NCBI RefSeq assembly: GCF_017308975.1
Contig: NZ_JADWPD010000008.1
Span: forward strand, 1-64,000
DNA: 64,000 nt
Origin: Amycolatopsis sp. MtRt-6
GTDB lineage: Bacteria; Actinomycetota; Actinomycetes; Mycobacteriales; Pseudonocardiaceae
Direction: 5' to 3'
In this document: in pieces, positions 33,981 to 43,030 of the stretch
Numbering within the stretch: the stretch's first letter is position 1
Layout: every line of letters begins with the position of its first letter
Notes under the pieces: model-generated
Seen by the model: the letters and a program-made list of their open reading frames with translations, nothing else
Told to the model about the DNA's origin: nothing
Databases searched by the model: none
Made by a program: the position numbers and the translations under genes

Positions 33981-35066
33981 GTGCACACCGTCCTGGACTC
34001 GCGGGCCCTCAACCGCGCCACCCTCGCCCGGCAGCTGCTGCTCGAACGCGCCGAGCTGCCCGTGCTCGACGCCGTCACCCACCTCGGTGGCCTGCAGGCG
34101 CAAGAGCCGCAGGAGCCGTTCACCGGGCTGTGGTCGCGGCTGCGCGCCTTCGCCCCGGCGACGCTGGACGCCCTGCTGACCGGACGGCAGGTGGTGCGGA
34201 CCCACCTCATGCGCCGCACCGTCCACCTGCTCGCCGCCGACGACGTCCTGGCGTGGCGGAGCCGGTTCGACGCGATGCTGCGGCAGCGGGTCGTCACCAC
34301 CTACCGCCGCGAACTCGAGGGCGTGGACTTCGCCGAGCTCGCCGCGGCGGGCCGGGCGGTGCTGGCCGACGGCGAGCCCCGCTCGATGGGCGAGCTCGCG
34401 CGGGCGGTCGCCGGCCGGTGGCCCGAGCCGGGCCCGCGCCCGCTCGGCGAGCTGCTGGTCGCCGCGTTGATCCCGTCGGCGCAGCTGCCGCCACGCGGGC
34501 TGTGGCGCACCAAGGCGGGCGTCCGGAACCTCCCCCTGGCCACGTGGCTCGGCCGCGACGTCGACCCCCTCGCCCCGGACGACGGCGTCGGCCGGACGCT
34601 GGTCCGCCGCTACCTGGCGGCGTTCGGCCCGGCGGCGACGGCTGACCTGCGCGCCTGGTCCGGCCTGACCGGTCTGCCGGCCGCGGTGCAGGCCGTGCGC
34701 GACGAGCTGGTGGTCTTCCGCGACGAGCGCGGCCGCGAGCTGCTCGACCTGCCGGAAGCACCCCGTCCCGACCCGGAAACGCCGGCGCCGGTGCGGTTCC
34801 TGCCCGCGTTCGACAACGCGATCCTCGGCTACGACGACCGGTCCCGCATCATCGACGACGCCCACCGCGGGCTGTCGGTGGCGGGCGAGCGGGTGGTCCT
34901 GCTCGACGGCCGCGTCTCGGCGACGTGGACGGTCGAGGAGGGCGCGGTCGTCGTGCGGCCACTGCGGCCCCTCACGAAGGCCGAACGCGGCGAGGTGGCC
35001 GCCGAGGGAAGCGCGCTGGCCGCGTTCTTGAGCGACGGCGAGACCGACCAGGTGCGACTGGGCTAA
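33981..35066 (+). CDS. AlkZ-like winged-helix DNA glycosylase
   Basis: This 361-residue protein of the HTH_42/AlkZ superfamily consists of tandem winged-helix domains that excise bulky alkyl lesions or open interstrand crosslinks. The catalytic QxQ-type motif is visible in LGGLQAQEPQEPF near residue 37. Other family blocks are RTHLMRRTVHLLAADD, GLWRTKAGVRNLPLATWL and RFLPAFDNAILGYDDRSRI. Some members protect producers of DNA-crosslinking metabolites; no such cluster is seen here. The GTG start follows the TetR gene by 39 bp. It overlaps the WYL regulator gene by 4 bp on the other strand. Confidence 0.85.
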   Translation: MHTVLDSRALNRATLARQLLLERAELPVLDAVTHLGGLQAQEPQEPFTGLWSRLRAFAPATLDALLTGRQVVRTHLMRRTVHLLAADDVLAWRSRFDAMLRQRVVTTYRRELEGVDFAELAAAGRAVLADGEPRSMGELARAVAGRWPEPGPRPLGELLVAALIPSAQLPPRGLWRTKAGVRNLPLATWLGRDVDPLAPDDGVGRTLVRRYLAAFGPAATADLRAWSGLTGLPAAVQAVRDELVVFRDERGRELLDLPEAPRPDPETPAPVRFLPAFDNAILGYDDRSRIIDDAHRGLSVAGERVVLLDGRVSATWTVEEGAVVVRPLRPLTKAERGEVAAEGSALAAFLSDGETDQVRLG

Positions 35067-36019
35067 CCCGCCGCCCTGGCGAACCGCTCCGCCACCTCCC
35101 GCAGCCGCTCGACCAGGCCCGGCGGCGCCTCCTCGACGACGAAGTCGAACCCCAGCTGCGCCAGGTGGTACGGCACCGCGTCCAGGTTGTTCGCCCCCGT
35201 GCGCAGCCGGCAGCTGTGCTCGTCCACCTCCTCCACGACGCCCGAGGTCGGCGGGACGCGCCGGGCCAGCTCGGCGGCCGGGGCGGCCACCCGCAGCACC
35301 AGCCGGTGCGGGTACACCTCCGTCGAAATCTGGCGGGAGACGTACTCCGCGAGGTCCGGAGCCGGCGGTTCGCGCGGCGTGAACCGGAAGCCCACCGCCG
35401 GCGGCCCCGCGATCCGGTCGACGCGGAACGTGCGCCAGGCCGCGCGGTCGAGGTCGAAGGCGACCAGGTACCAGCGGCGTCCCGTGTGGACCAGTCGCAG
35501 CGGCTCGACCGATCGTTCCGTCGCGGCACCGGAGGAGTCGGCGTAGGCGAACCGCAGCCGTTCCTGGTCGCGGCAGGCCGCGGCGAGCACCGTCAGCACC
35601 GAGGCGTCCACCGTCGGACCCGAACCGGGCAGGGCCACCGTCGCCGCCTGCAGCGCGCCGACCCGGGGCCGCAGCCGCGCCGGCAGCACCTGCTCCAGCT
35701 TCGCCAGCGCGCGCACCGACGTCTCCTCGATGCCACCGACCGTGCCGCTCGCGGCCGTGCGCAGGCCGACCGCGACCGCCACGGCCTCGTCGTCGTCCAG
35801 CAGCAACGGCGGCAGCGCCGCCCCCGCGCCGAGCCGGTAGCCACCCGCCACGCCCGGGGTCGCGTGCACCGGGTAGCCCAGTGACCGCAGCCGCTCGACG
35901 TCCCGGCGGATCGTGCGGACGTCGACCTCCAGCCGCGTCGCGAGGTCGGCACCCGGCCAGTCCCGGCGCGCCTGCAACAGCGAGAGGAGCCTGAGCAGGC
36001 GTTCCGCGGTGCCGTACAT
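35063..36019 (-). CDS. WYL-domain helix-turn-helix regulator
   Basis: This 318-residue YafY/PafC-like regulator has an N-terminal HTH_11 domain at about 5-55 (ERLLRLLSLLQARRDWPGAD, then VDVRTIRRDVERLRSLGYPV) and a WYL domain at about 140-220 (RSVEPLRLVHTGRRWYLVAF), which may bind nucleic acid or small ligands. A C-terminal WCX-like region follows. The ATG at 36019 is chosen because the DNA-binding domain starts at once. It diverges from the cytosine deaminase and oxygenase genes and may control them. Confidence 0.88.
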   Translation of the reverse strand: MYGTAERLLRLLSLLQARRDWPGADLATRLEVDVRTIRRDVERLRSLGYPVHATPGVAGGYRLGAGAALPPLLLDDDEAVAVAVGLRTAASGTVGGIEETSVRALAKLEQVLPARLRPRVGALQAATVALPGSGPTVDASVLTVLAAACRDQERLRFAYADSSGAATERSVEPLRLVHTGRRWYLVAFDLDRAAWRTFRVDRIAGPPAVGFRFTPREPPAPDLAEYVSRQISTEVYPHRLVLRVAAPAAELARRVPPTSGVVEEVDEHSCRLRTGANNLDAVPYHLAQLGFDFVVEEAPPGLVERLREVAERFARAAG

Positions 36020-36130
36020 GGCACGCAGTGTGCCAGACATCGAGGACAGCAGCGGTCCGCGATCCGCCGGATCGTGCAGCCGAGCGGTCAAACACTTGCC
36101 AGGCACCGCCCCGGGCGGAAAGAGTGACGC

Positions 36131-36589
36131 ATGCCGATCGACCCGCACGCCCTGCTCGCCGTCGCCCGCGAAGAAGCCGAACTGGGCAAAGCGGAAGGGG
36201 GCGTGCCGATCGGGGCCGCGCTGTTCGACACCGCGGGCACCCTGCTGGGCCGCGGGCACAACCGGCGCGTGCAGGACGGCGACCCGTCGATGCACGCCGA
36301 GACCGCGGCGTTCCGCAACGCCGGCCGCCGCCCGCACTACCGCGACACGATCATGGTCACGACGCTCTCGCCGTGCTGGTACTGCTCCGGGCTCGTCCGT
36401 CAGTTCGGTATCGGGCGCGTCGTCATCGGTGAGGCCGAGACGTTCCACGGCGGTCACGACTGGCTCGCCGAGCTCGGCGTGGAGATCACCCTGCTCGGCG
36501 ATCCCGGCTGCACCGCGCTGATGACGGAGTTCATCGCCGCGCGCCCGGACCTGTGGTTCGAGGACATCGGGGTCGAGAAGTCCGAATAG
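36131..36589 (+). CDS. Cytosine deaminase (yeast Fcy1-type, CDA fold)
   Basis: This 152-residue zinc deaminase has the CDA-fold motifs HAETAAF (zinc His and catalytic Glu, about residue 55) and SPCWYCSG (zinc cysteines, about 80). The C-terminal RPDLWFEDIG block matches the fungal type of cytosine deaminase rather than TadA or the CodA barrel. It would convert cytosine to uracil in salvage. The oxygenase gene follows by 23 bp in the same direction. Confidence 0.87.
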   Translation: MPIDPHALLAVAREEAELGKAEGGVPIGAALFDTAGTLLGRGHNRRVQDGDPSMHAETAAFRNAGRRPHYRDTIMVTTLSPCWYCSGLVRQFGIGRVVIGEAETFHGGHDWLAELGVEITLLGDPGCTALMTEFIAARPDLWFEDIGVEKSE

Positions 36590-36612
36590 GACAGTGTGTG
36601 ACAGGAGCCGGT

Positions 36613-37575
36613 ATGCCGTCATCCGTTCCGCTCGTGGACCTTTCGCCGTGGTTCGCGGGCACCTCCGAGGGCCGGGCCGAGGTGGCGGGCCGCATCGACC
36701 GCGCGCTGCGGGAGTCCGGCTTCCTGCTGGTCACCGGGCACGGTGTGCCGGACGACCTGCGCCACCGGACGCGTGAGCTGGCGCGGGAGTTCTTCGCGCT
36801 GCCCGAGGACGTCAAGCAGCGCTACGCCGTCACGGTCGGCGGCCGCGGCTGGCTGCCGCCGGGCGTCGAGGCCAACGGCTACGCCGAGGGCACCGAGACG
36901 CCACCGGACCTCAAGGAGTCCTACTCGGCGGGCGCGGACACCCGGACCGGCGTCGCGGAGGTCGACGGGTTCTGGTTCCAGCCCAACGTCTGGCCGCACG
37001 AGGTGCCCGGCCTCGGCGAGGCGGCGACGGAGTACATGCGCCGGATGCGGGCGCTGTCGGACCACCTGCTGGAGATCTTCGCCGCGGCACTCGGCCTCGC
37101 CCAGAGCCACTTCACCCGGCACACCGGGCACCCGACGTACACGTTCAACATCAACTGGTACCCGCCGATGACCCACGTCGGCCCGCCGGCGCCGGACCAG
37201 TTCCGGATCGGCCCGCACACCGACTTCGGCACGGTGACCGTCCTCGACCGCCAGGCCGGGCTCGGCGGCCTGCAGGTCTGCACGGCGGACGGCGAGTGGG
37301 AGGACGCCCCGTTCCACCCGGAGGCGTTCACGGTGAACATCGGCGACCTGATGGCCCGCTGGACGGGCGACCGCTGGCGGTCCACCCGCCACCGCGTCCT
37401 CCCGCCACCGGCAACGGCGCCGGACGAGGACCTGGTGTCGTTGATCTTCTTCTACGAAACCGACCACGACGCGCGGATCACGTCGCTGGCGCCGCCGCTG
37501 GGGACGCGCACCTACCCCGAGGTGATCGCTTCGCAGTACCTCAAGGAAAAGCTCAACGCGATCACGATGAGCTGA
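36613..37575 (+). CDS. 2-oxoglutarate/Fe(II) oxygenase, isopenicillin-N-synthase-like
   Basis: This 320-residue non-heme iron oxygenase has the N-terminal DIOX domain (GRIDRALRESGFLLVTGHGV) and the catalytic core with iron ligands HTD in FRIGPHTDFGTVTV (about residue 203) and the distal His in WRSTRHRVLPPP. The downstream Arg typical of 2-oxoglutarate binding lies in DARITSLAP. GGAG precedes the ATG by eight bases. It may act on nucleobases, given the cytosine deaminase partner, but the substrate is unknown. It overlaps the GGDEF gene by 14 bp at the 3' end. Confidence 0.87.
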   Translation: MPSSVPLVDLSPWFAGTSEGRAEVAGRIDRALRESGFLLVTGHGVPDDLRHRTRELAREFFALPEDVKQRYAVTVGGRGWLPPGVEANGYAEGTETPPDLKESYSAGADTRTGVAEVDGFWFQPNVWPHEVPGLGEAATEYMRRMRALSDHLLEIFAAALGLAQSHFTRHTGHPTYTFNINWYPPMTHVGPPAPDQFRIGPHTDFGTVTVLDRQAGLGGLQVCTADGEWEDAPFHPEAFTVNIGDLMARWTGDRWRSTRHRVLPPPATAPDEDLVSLIFFYETDHDARITSLAPPLGTRTYPEVIASQYLKEKLNAITMS

Positions 37576-38860
37576 CGTCCGGCTCGGCACAGACCGTCCG
37601 GTTCCGGCCCGCCGCCTTCGCCCGCAGCAAGGCCTGCTCCGCGGCCAGCAGCGCGTCTTCGAGCACGCCGTCGGCCGCGCAGTCCGCGACGCCGATCGAG
37701 ACCGTCACCCCGACGAACTGCGGGCCGTCGCCCGAGGCCTTCAGGGCCACCAGCGTCGAGGCGATCCGCAGCCGGATGCGCTCGGCGATCGCCATCGCGT
37801 CGAAGCGGCCCGTGCCCGGCAGCAGCACCGCGAACTCCTCGCCGCCCGAACGGCCCACCAGGTCGGCGGCGCGGACCTCGTCGCGCAGGGTGCCCGCGAC
37901 CGCGCGCAGCACCGCGTCGCCGATGCGGCCGCCGTAGCGGTCGTTGAGCAGGCGGAAGTGGTCGAGGTCGAGCAGCAGCACCGCCGGGCCCGGGCCGTGG
38001 CCGCCGAGCCGGTCCAGGCGGGCCTCCGCGGCGCCGCGCCAGGACGCGGCCGTCAGCACGCCGGTGCCGGGATCGAGGGTGACGTGGTCGCGGCGGCCGG
38101 CGCCCAGCCCGCCGCGGTGCAGCACGACTGTGGCCCCGGCCAGCAGCGGGACCAGCATCGGCGCGGCGACGGCGGCCCACGCGAGCGGGAGGCCGAACGC
38201 CGTCATCGCGGCGTCGAAGGCGTGCCCCGGCGCGGCTTCGCGCGGCCGGCGGGGCCCGTCGGCGCCGGTCACGAGCGCGGCGTTCACCGCGAGGAACACC
38301 AGCCCGGCGGCGGCGAGCAGGAGGACGGTCCGGGTGCCGAGGACGTCGCCGAGCGGGCGGACGCCGGTCGCGGTGAGGAAGGCGCCGGCGGCGAGCCCGG
38401 CCAGCGCCGTCGCCGCGGCGCCGAACACCTGCCGGTGCACGGGTTTTCTGCGGACCCGGAACCACTGGTGCAGTGCGGAGAGCACGACCAGTGCGGCGGC
38501 GAGCCCGGGCCGGAGCACGAGCACCCCGGCGAAGATCCACGGCGTGTCGACGCCGGGGCCGAGGAGGGTGTCCTCGCGGTGACGTTCGACCGGCCGCGCG
38601 AGTTCGGCCGACACCAGCATCCCGGCCGCGAGCAGCGCGAACGGCGCCAGCATCGCGGCGAGCGGCGGGAAGCGGAGGGCGGCGAGCACGACGGCGGCGA
38701 CGGCGAGGACGTCGACCCCGACGAAGTACCAGACCTGGCCGCGGCGCGGCAGCCGCCACAGGGCCCACTGCCGCAGCGCCCAGCGCCGCGGGAGGAGGGC
38801 GGGCAGGGACCGGCCCGGGCGGCGTTCCCCGCCGGCGGCGACCGTGGAATCCCCCACCAT
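37562..38860 (-). CDS. Membrane GGDEF-domain diguanylate cyclase
   Basis: This 432-residue protein has about six to eight N-terminal transmembrane segments (residues 45-250) followed by a GGDEF domain at about 270-425. The active-site loop reads GRSGGEEFAVLLPG, a catalytically competent GGEEF variant, and LLLDLDHFRLLNDRYG holds the metal-binding Asp. It should make cyclic di-GMP, which controls development in filamentous actinobacteria. No EAL domain or inhibitory RxxD motif is obvious. It stands alone, convergent with the oxygenase gene. Confidence 0.9.
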   Translation of the reverse strand: MVGDSTVAAGGERRPGRSLPALLPRRWALRQWALWRLPRRGQVWYFVGVDVLAVAAVVLAALRFPPLAAMLAPFALLAAGMLVSAELARPVERHREDTLLGPGVDTPWIFAGVLVLRPGLAAALVVLSALHQWFRVRRKPVHRQVFGAAATALAGLAAGAFLTATGVRPLGDVLGTRTVLLLAAAGLVFLAVNAALVTGADGPRRPREAAPGHAFDAAMTAFGLPLAWAAVAAPMLVPLLAGATVVLHRGGLGAGRRDHVTLDPGTGVLTAASWRGAAEARLDRLGGHGPGPAVLLLDLDHFRLLNDRYGGRIGDAVLRAVAGTLRDEVRAADLVGRSGGEEFAVLLPGTGRFDAMAIAERIRLRIASTLVALKASGDGPQFVGVTVSIGVADCAADGVLEDALLAAEQALLRAKAAGRNRTVCAEPDVSSS

Positions 38861-38965
38861 TTCGGCAAAGTAGCCGGAATGCGGGCCCGTGTCACTCCGC
38901 CTTCAGGGGAATTTCACATCGTCGGCCCGGCCGGCTTCGTGGGTCATTTTCCGACCGGCGGAGGG

Positions 38966-38995
38966 TTGACACACAACATTGGTCCAGTCCACTGT
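38966..38995 (+). promoter_or_regulatory. GH18 promoter with DasR-like site
   Basis: TTGACA (38966-38971), 18 bases and CACTGT (38990-38995) form a possible promoter. TGGTCCAGTCCA at 38980-38991 matches 10 of 12 central bases of the DasR element (TGGTCTAGACCA) and resembles repeats in streptomycete chitinase promoters. Confidence 0.5.
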
Positions 38996-39077
38996 GTGGT
39001 GGCACACCGTGCTCCTCCCGGGTTGATCCCGCCGCCTCAAACCGGAGGTGCTCCACCTGCGTCTTCGGAGGACTTCC

Positions 39078-40037
39078 ATGCCATCAGTGCGCCGTCTGCT
39101 CACCCTCGCGACCGCGGCTTCGGCCGCGCTGGCGACCACGATCGGCCTCGCCCCACCGGCCATGGCCGCAGTCGACCCCGTGCTCGCCTCGCCGTACCTG
39201 TACCAGTGGAGCGGGCAGACCGGTCCGGCCGCGGCGATGTCCGCGACCGGCGTGAAAGCGTTTACCCTCGCCTTCGTCCTGTCCGACGGGACCTGCAACC
39301 CCAAATGGGACGGCACCCGGTCGCTGACCGGCTCCGACAAGACGATGATCCAGAACATCCGCAACGCCGGCGGGGACGTGATCCCGTCCTTCGGCGGCTG
39401 GTCCGGCACGAAGCTGGGCTCGAAGTGCACGTCGGCCTCGGCACTGGCGGGCGCGTACCAGAAGGTGATCGACGCCTACGCGCTCAAGGCGATCGACCTC
39501 GACGTCGAGAACACCGACGAGTTCCAGAACGCCACGGTGCAGGACCGCATCCTCAACGCCGTCAAGCTGACCAAGCAGAAGAACCCGGGCCTGCGCGTGG
39601 TCATCACCATCGGCACGACGACGACCGGTCCCGACAGCTGGGGCAAGCGCCTGATCAACCAGGCCAAGGCGATCGGCGCGGGCGTCGACGTCTGGTCGGT
39701 CATGCCGTTCGACTTCTCGAACGGCGGTGACATGGCCGCCATGACGAAGTCGGCGGTCGACGGCCTGAAGAACCAGCTCAAGACCACGTTCGGCTGGAAC
39801 GACGACACCGCCTACCGGCACAGCGGCCTCTCCTCGATGAACGGCAAGACCGACAACGCGGGCGAGACCGTCACGGTGGCGAACTTCAACTCCATCCGCA
39901 GCTACGCGGCGAGCCACCACCTGGCCCGCTTCACCTTCTGGGCCACCAACCGCGACTGCGGCGGTGGCGGCGAATGCAGCGGCATCACCCAGGACAAGTA
40001 CGCGTTCACCAAGATCGTCGCCGGCTACACCGGCTGA
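39078..40037 (+). CDS. Secreted GH18 chitinase-like protein
   Basis: This 319-residue exported protein has a signal peptide ending AMAAV near residue 31 and a GH18 TIM barrel. The catalytic DxDxE motif is seen in KAIDLDVENTDEF (about 138-145), and other barrel blocks are VIPSFGGWSGTKLG and VVITIGTTTTGPDSW. It is a short, single-domain enzyme without a chitin-binding module. GGAGGACTT precedes the ATG. The DasR-like upstream site is consistent with chitin or GlcNAc control. Confidence 0.9.
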   Translation: MPSVRRLLTLATAASAALATTIGLAPPAMAAVDPVLASPYLYQWSGQTGPAAAMSATGVKAFTLAFVLSDGTCNPKWDGTRSLTGSDKTMIQNIRNAGGDVIPSFGGWSGTKLGSKCTSASALAGAYQKVIDAYALKAIDLDVENTDEFQNATVQDRILNAVKLTKQKNPGLRVVITIGTTTTGPDSWGKRLINQAKAIGAGVDVWSVMPFDFSNGGDMAAMTKSAVDGLKNQLKTTFGWNDDTAYRHSGLSSMNGKTDNAGETVTVANFNSIRSYAASHHLARFTFWATNRDCGGGGECSGITQDKYAFTKIVAGYTG

Positions 40038-40067
40038 CGCGGAGACCCGTAGTGGGGCTGTCGGAGG

Positions 40068-40099
40068 CCCTCTCGCCGGCATCGGGGTCGGCGAGGGGG
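40068..40099 (+). terminator. Terminator between the GH18 and membrane-protein genes
   Basis: Arms CCCTCTCGCCG (40068-40078) and CGGCGAGGGGG (40089-40099) pair at 10 of 11 positions around a ten-base loop, between two convergent genes. There is no long T-tract, so it probably works in both directions as a hairpin. Confidence 0.6.
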
Positions 40100-40109
40100 T
40101 CTTCGCGGG

Positions 40110-40589
40110 TCAGCGCCGCCAGCCGCCGCAGTAGTAGGGGTTGCACTGGTACGGGTTCCAGCCGGAGGGCGACGGTTTCGTCGTCGACGGCGGAGGTGGC
40201 GGCGGCAGTTCGACCGTCACCGTCGGGGTGGGTGTCGGCGTCTTGCGGGCGTGCATCACCACCGGGGACGGCGTGCTGGTCTGCGTCGGCGCGGCCACCG
40301 CGGTCGACGGCGGGATCGCGGTCGCCGGCTGCAGCTGCGGGAACTGCGTGGAATCGGGCACGGGATCCGGCCGCGTGGCCAGCACGAGCACGAGCCCGCC
40401 CAGCACGACGATCACCGCGGAGGCCAGCGCCATCCGCGCCGCCCCGCTCTGCCGGACCTCCGGCTCGGCGTCCCGGCGTGCGGCCAGTTCGGCCGCGCGC
40501 GACCCGGGTCTGCGCGGCCGCGCCCCGGTCTGTCTGAGCAGTTCGTCGACCGTGACCCGGTCACGTCGTCTGCGCGCACGGCGCGTCAT
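40110..40589 (-). CDS. Single-pass membrane protein with Pro/Thr-rich exterior
   Basis: I do not recognise a family for this 159-residue protein. An Arg-rich cytoplasmic start (RRARRRRDRVTVDELLRQTG) precedes one membrane helix at about 52-70 (MALASAVIVVLGGLVLVLA). A low-complexity Pro/Thr/Ser exterior follows, with TPTPTPTVTVELPPPPPP. It ends in the Cys-containing tail YQCNPYYCGGWRR. The N-terminal pattern is common in actinobacterial anchored proteins of unknown role. Confidence 0.75.
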   Translation of the reverse strand: MTRRARRRRDRVTVDELLRQTGARPRRPGSRAAELAARRDAEPEVRQSGAARMALASAVIVVLGGLVLVLATRPDPVPDSTQFPQLQPATAIPPSTAVAAPTQTSTPSPVVMHARKTPTPTPTVTVELPPPPPPSTTKPSPSGWNPYQCNPYYCGGWRR

Positions 40590-40746
40590 GCACGACCTCC
40601 ACCCGAATACCCCCGCCGCCGCGCTCGCCCGCGGCCGCCTGATCCCCGGTGGATAGTAGAAACCCTTGCGGTAATTGTAAACGCGCTGATCGCAGCGGTC
40701 TCGTTATCGTTTCGAGACATCCGGATCGCGTTCCCGGCCGTAGCCG

Positions 40747-42522
40747 TCAACGAGCGGCGAACCGCCGCCGCAACCCCGCCACCCGCCGGGTCACCGGCGC
40801 GAACTCCGGCAGCTTCAGCAGCGCCAGCAACCCGAACGGCACGGCCATCCCGAGCAGCCCCTGCACCGGCAGCTTCACCCACGCCGCCGGGATCGCGCCG
40901 AGCGACGCCGGCACCGCGTGCCCCGCCAGCACCGCGGCCACCACGCCGAGCGCGCTCGCCGACAGCGTGATCAGGCCGACCCGCAGCGACCGCTTGCTGC
41001 GCAGGTGCCCGAGCCGGACCCACAGCCAGACCTGGCCGAGGACCGCGCCGACCACGAACCCGGCGCCGTTGACCAGCATGACGCCGTACACGACGTGCTC
41101 GCCGTCGAGCAGCCCGCGGCAGGCCAGCAGCAGCGGGATCTTCACCGCCGTCATCACGAGCATGATCAGCGTCGGCGTGCGGGCGTCCTTCATCGCGTAG
41201 AACACCCGCAGCTGCAACATGACCAGCGCGAACGGCAGCAGCCCGACGGCGGAGACGGCCAGGGTCTGGCCGAGCCGCTCGGCGTCGTCGAGGGTGCCGC
41301 GTCCCCAGGTGAAGATCGCGATGCCGATCGGCGTGCCGACCACGGCCAGCACCGCCGAAATGGGCACGAAGAGCACCGTCGACATCCGGGAGGCGAGCGA
41401 GAGGTCGCCGACGAGCGACACCGTGTCGCCGTCCGCGGCGGCGCGGCTCATCCGCGGCATCAGCGCTGTCAGCAGCGAAACGCCGAGGATGCCGTACGGC
41501 AGCTGGAACAGCAGGGACGCGTAGCTGTAGGCCGTGACGCCACCGCTGTTGCCGCCGGTCAGCACACGGGTGGTGACGACGAACCCGACGTGGCTGACGA
41601 CGACGTACCCGAGGATCCACGCCGCGAGCCCGCCGAACTCCTTGATCCGCGGGTCGAAGCCCCAGCGCCAGCGGAACCGGAACCCGGTGCGCAGCAACGC
41701 CGGGATGAGCACGACGGCTTGGGCGACGATGCCGAGCGTCGTGCCGAGGCCGAGCACGAGCAGCTTCGGGTCGCTCATGTGGACCGGGTCGAGGGTCAGC
41801 TCCCCCGGCACGACGGCGAACACGACGAGCGTGCCGGTGACGACGACGTTGTTCAGTACCGGCGCCCAGGCCGGCGGGCCGAAGACGTTCTGCGCGTTGA
41901 GGATGGCCGAGAGCAGCGCGAACAGGCCGTAGAACAGGATCTGCGGCAGCAGCAGGTAGGCCAGCGCGGTGGTCAGCGCCGGGTTCGCCGTCGGAGACGA
42001 TTTGTCGACGTAGAGCGCGGTGAACAGCGGGGCGATCGCCACCGCGACGGCCGTGCCGACGACGAGCAGCACCAGCGCCATCGTGATCAGCCGCTGCGTG
42101 TAGGCACGGCCGCCGTCCGGGTCGTCGTGGGAGCGGACCAGCAGCGGCACCACGACACTGGCCAGGACACCGCCGAAGAGCAGTTCGAACACGATGTTGG
42201 GCAACGTGTTCGCGACGGTGAAGGAGTCGTTGACGACCCCGGCCCCGACCACGGCGGCGAGCAGCAGCTTCGCGACGAACCCGGTGACCCGGCTGACGGC
42301 CGAGGCGACCGCCATCCGCCCGCTGGAGCGGGCCAGCGACGAGCCGGCGCCTTCCCCGCGGCCGGCGCTGACCGGCGAAGCGGGCGGCCGCGCGACGATC
42401 TGGCCGGCGAACTCGTCGTAGGGCCGCCGGGAGACGTCGAGGTCACGGGTGGGCCAGTGCGGGCCCCGCAGCTCGCTCGGGAGGAAGACCGTCGCCTCGT
42501 CGTCGGCCGGTGGTGGGTGCAT
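40747..42522 (-). CDS. murJ: MurJ/MviN family lipid II flippase
   Basis: This 591-residue protein of the MOP superfamily has a cytoplasmic N-terminal extension (about 1-65) followed by about 14 transmembrane segments. Family features include GRMAVASAVSRVTGFVAKLL at the start of the barrel, NTLPNIVFELLFGGVLASVV and AYSYASLLFQLPYGILGVSL. MurJ moves lipid-linked peptidoglycan precursors across the membrane. It is not in its usual neighbourhood here, so it may be a second paralogue. The ATG at 42522 gives the natural N-terminus; longer frames have no family similarity. Confidence 0.9.
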   Translation of the reverse strand: MHPPPADDEATVFLPSELRGPHWPTRDLDVSRRPYDEFAGQIVARPPASPVSAGRGEGAGSSLARSSGRMAVASAVSRVTGFVAKLLLAAVVGAGVVNDSFTVANTLPNIVFELLFGGVLASVVVPLLVRSHDDPDGGRAYTQRLITMALVLLVVGTAVAVAIAPLFTALYVDKSSPTANPALTTALAYLLLPQILFYGLFALLSAILNAQNVFGPPAWAPVLNNVVVTGTLVVFAVVPGELTLDPVHMSDPKLLVLGLGTTLGIVAQAVVLIPALLRTGFRFRWRWGFDPRIKEFGGLAAWILGYVVVSHVGFVVTTRVLTGGNSGGVTAYSYASLLFQLPYGILGVSLLTALMPRMSRAAADGDTVSLVGDLSLASRMSTVLFVPISAVLAVVGTPIGIAIFTWGRGTLDDAERLGQTLAVSAVGLLPFALVMLQLRVFYAMKDARTPTLIMLVMTAVKIPLLLACRGLLDGEHVVYGVMLVNGAGFVVGAVLGQVWLWVRLGHLRSKRSLRVGLITLSASALGVVAAVLAGHAVPASLGAIPAAWVKLPVQGLLGMAVPFGLLALLKLPEFAPVTRRVAGLRRRFAAR

Positions 42523-42608
42523 GGGGGTAAGCCTGCCAGGTCCCCCGACCCGGAAGATATCGAACAGGCGAGCGACTTCACGACCGTGCGTGAGGCACGC
42601 CCGGCAGC

Positions 42609-42866
42609 TCAGGCGGCGACGGTGACGGCCAGCGCGGCGCGCCCGGCCTCGGTGAGCTCGGCGTCGACCCGCCCGGTGGCGCCTTCGACGGCGGGGCGGA
42701 GGTAGCCGCCGTGGGCGAGCGCGTGCGCGGTCATCTGATCGCAACAGGCGAATCCGTCGATGAAGAGGTCGGGCTCGCAGCTGCACGACATCTGCGCACG
42801 ACCCGCGGCCACCGCCTTCAGCATGGCCATCGCGCGGTGGGTGAGCTCGACTCCTGAACCGGACAC
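42609..42866 (-). CDS. Small Cys-rich conserved protein
   Basis: This 85-residue protein has four cysteines in MSCSCEPDLFIDGFACCDQM (residues about 26-45), spaced C-x-C then CC, which could bind a metal or form disulfides. The rest is helical, with ELTEAGRAALAV resembling the end of a winged helix. The GTG start has GGGAAGG upstream. It lies 86 bp before murJ on the same strand and diverges from the peptidase gene. No function can be assigned. Confidence 0.7.
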   Translation of the reverse strand: MSGSGVELTHRAMAMLKAVAAGRAQMSCSCEPDLFIDGFACCDQMTAHALAHGGYLRPAVEGATGRVDAELTEAGRAALAVTVAA

Positions 42867-43030
42867 CGGCTTGCCTTCCCCTGAGGTTCGCTACTACCTG
42901 TCATTCGCCCATTGGGCCGATTGTGTTACTTACGGCACTATGACGTTTCGGGTGCGGGGGAGGTTCCGCGGCCGGAAAAGTCTGTCCCAGTGCAGACGCG
43001 CGCGCCGTCGCCGCCTGCTCGAATCGAGGC

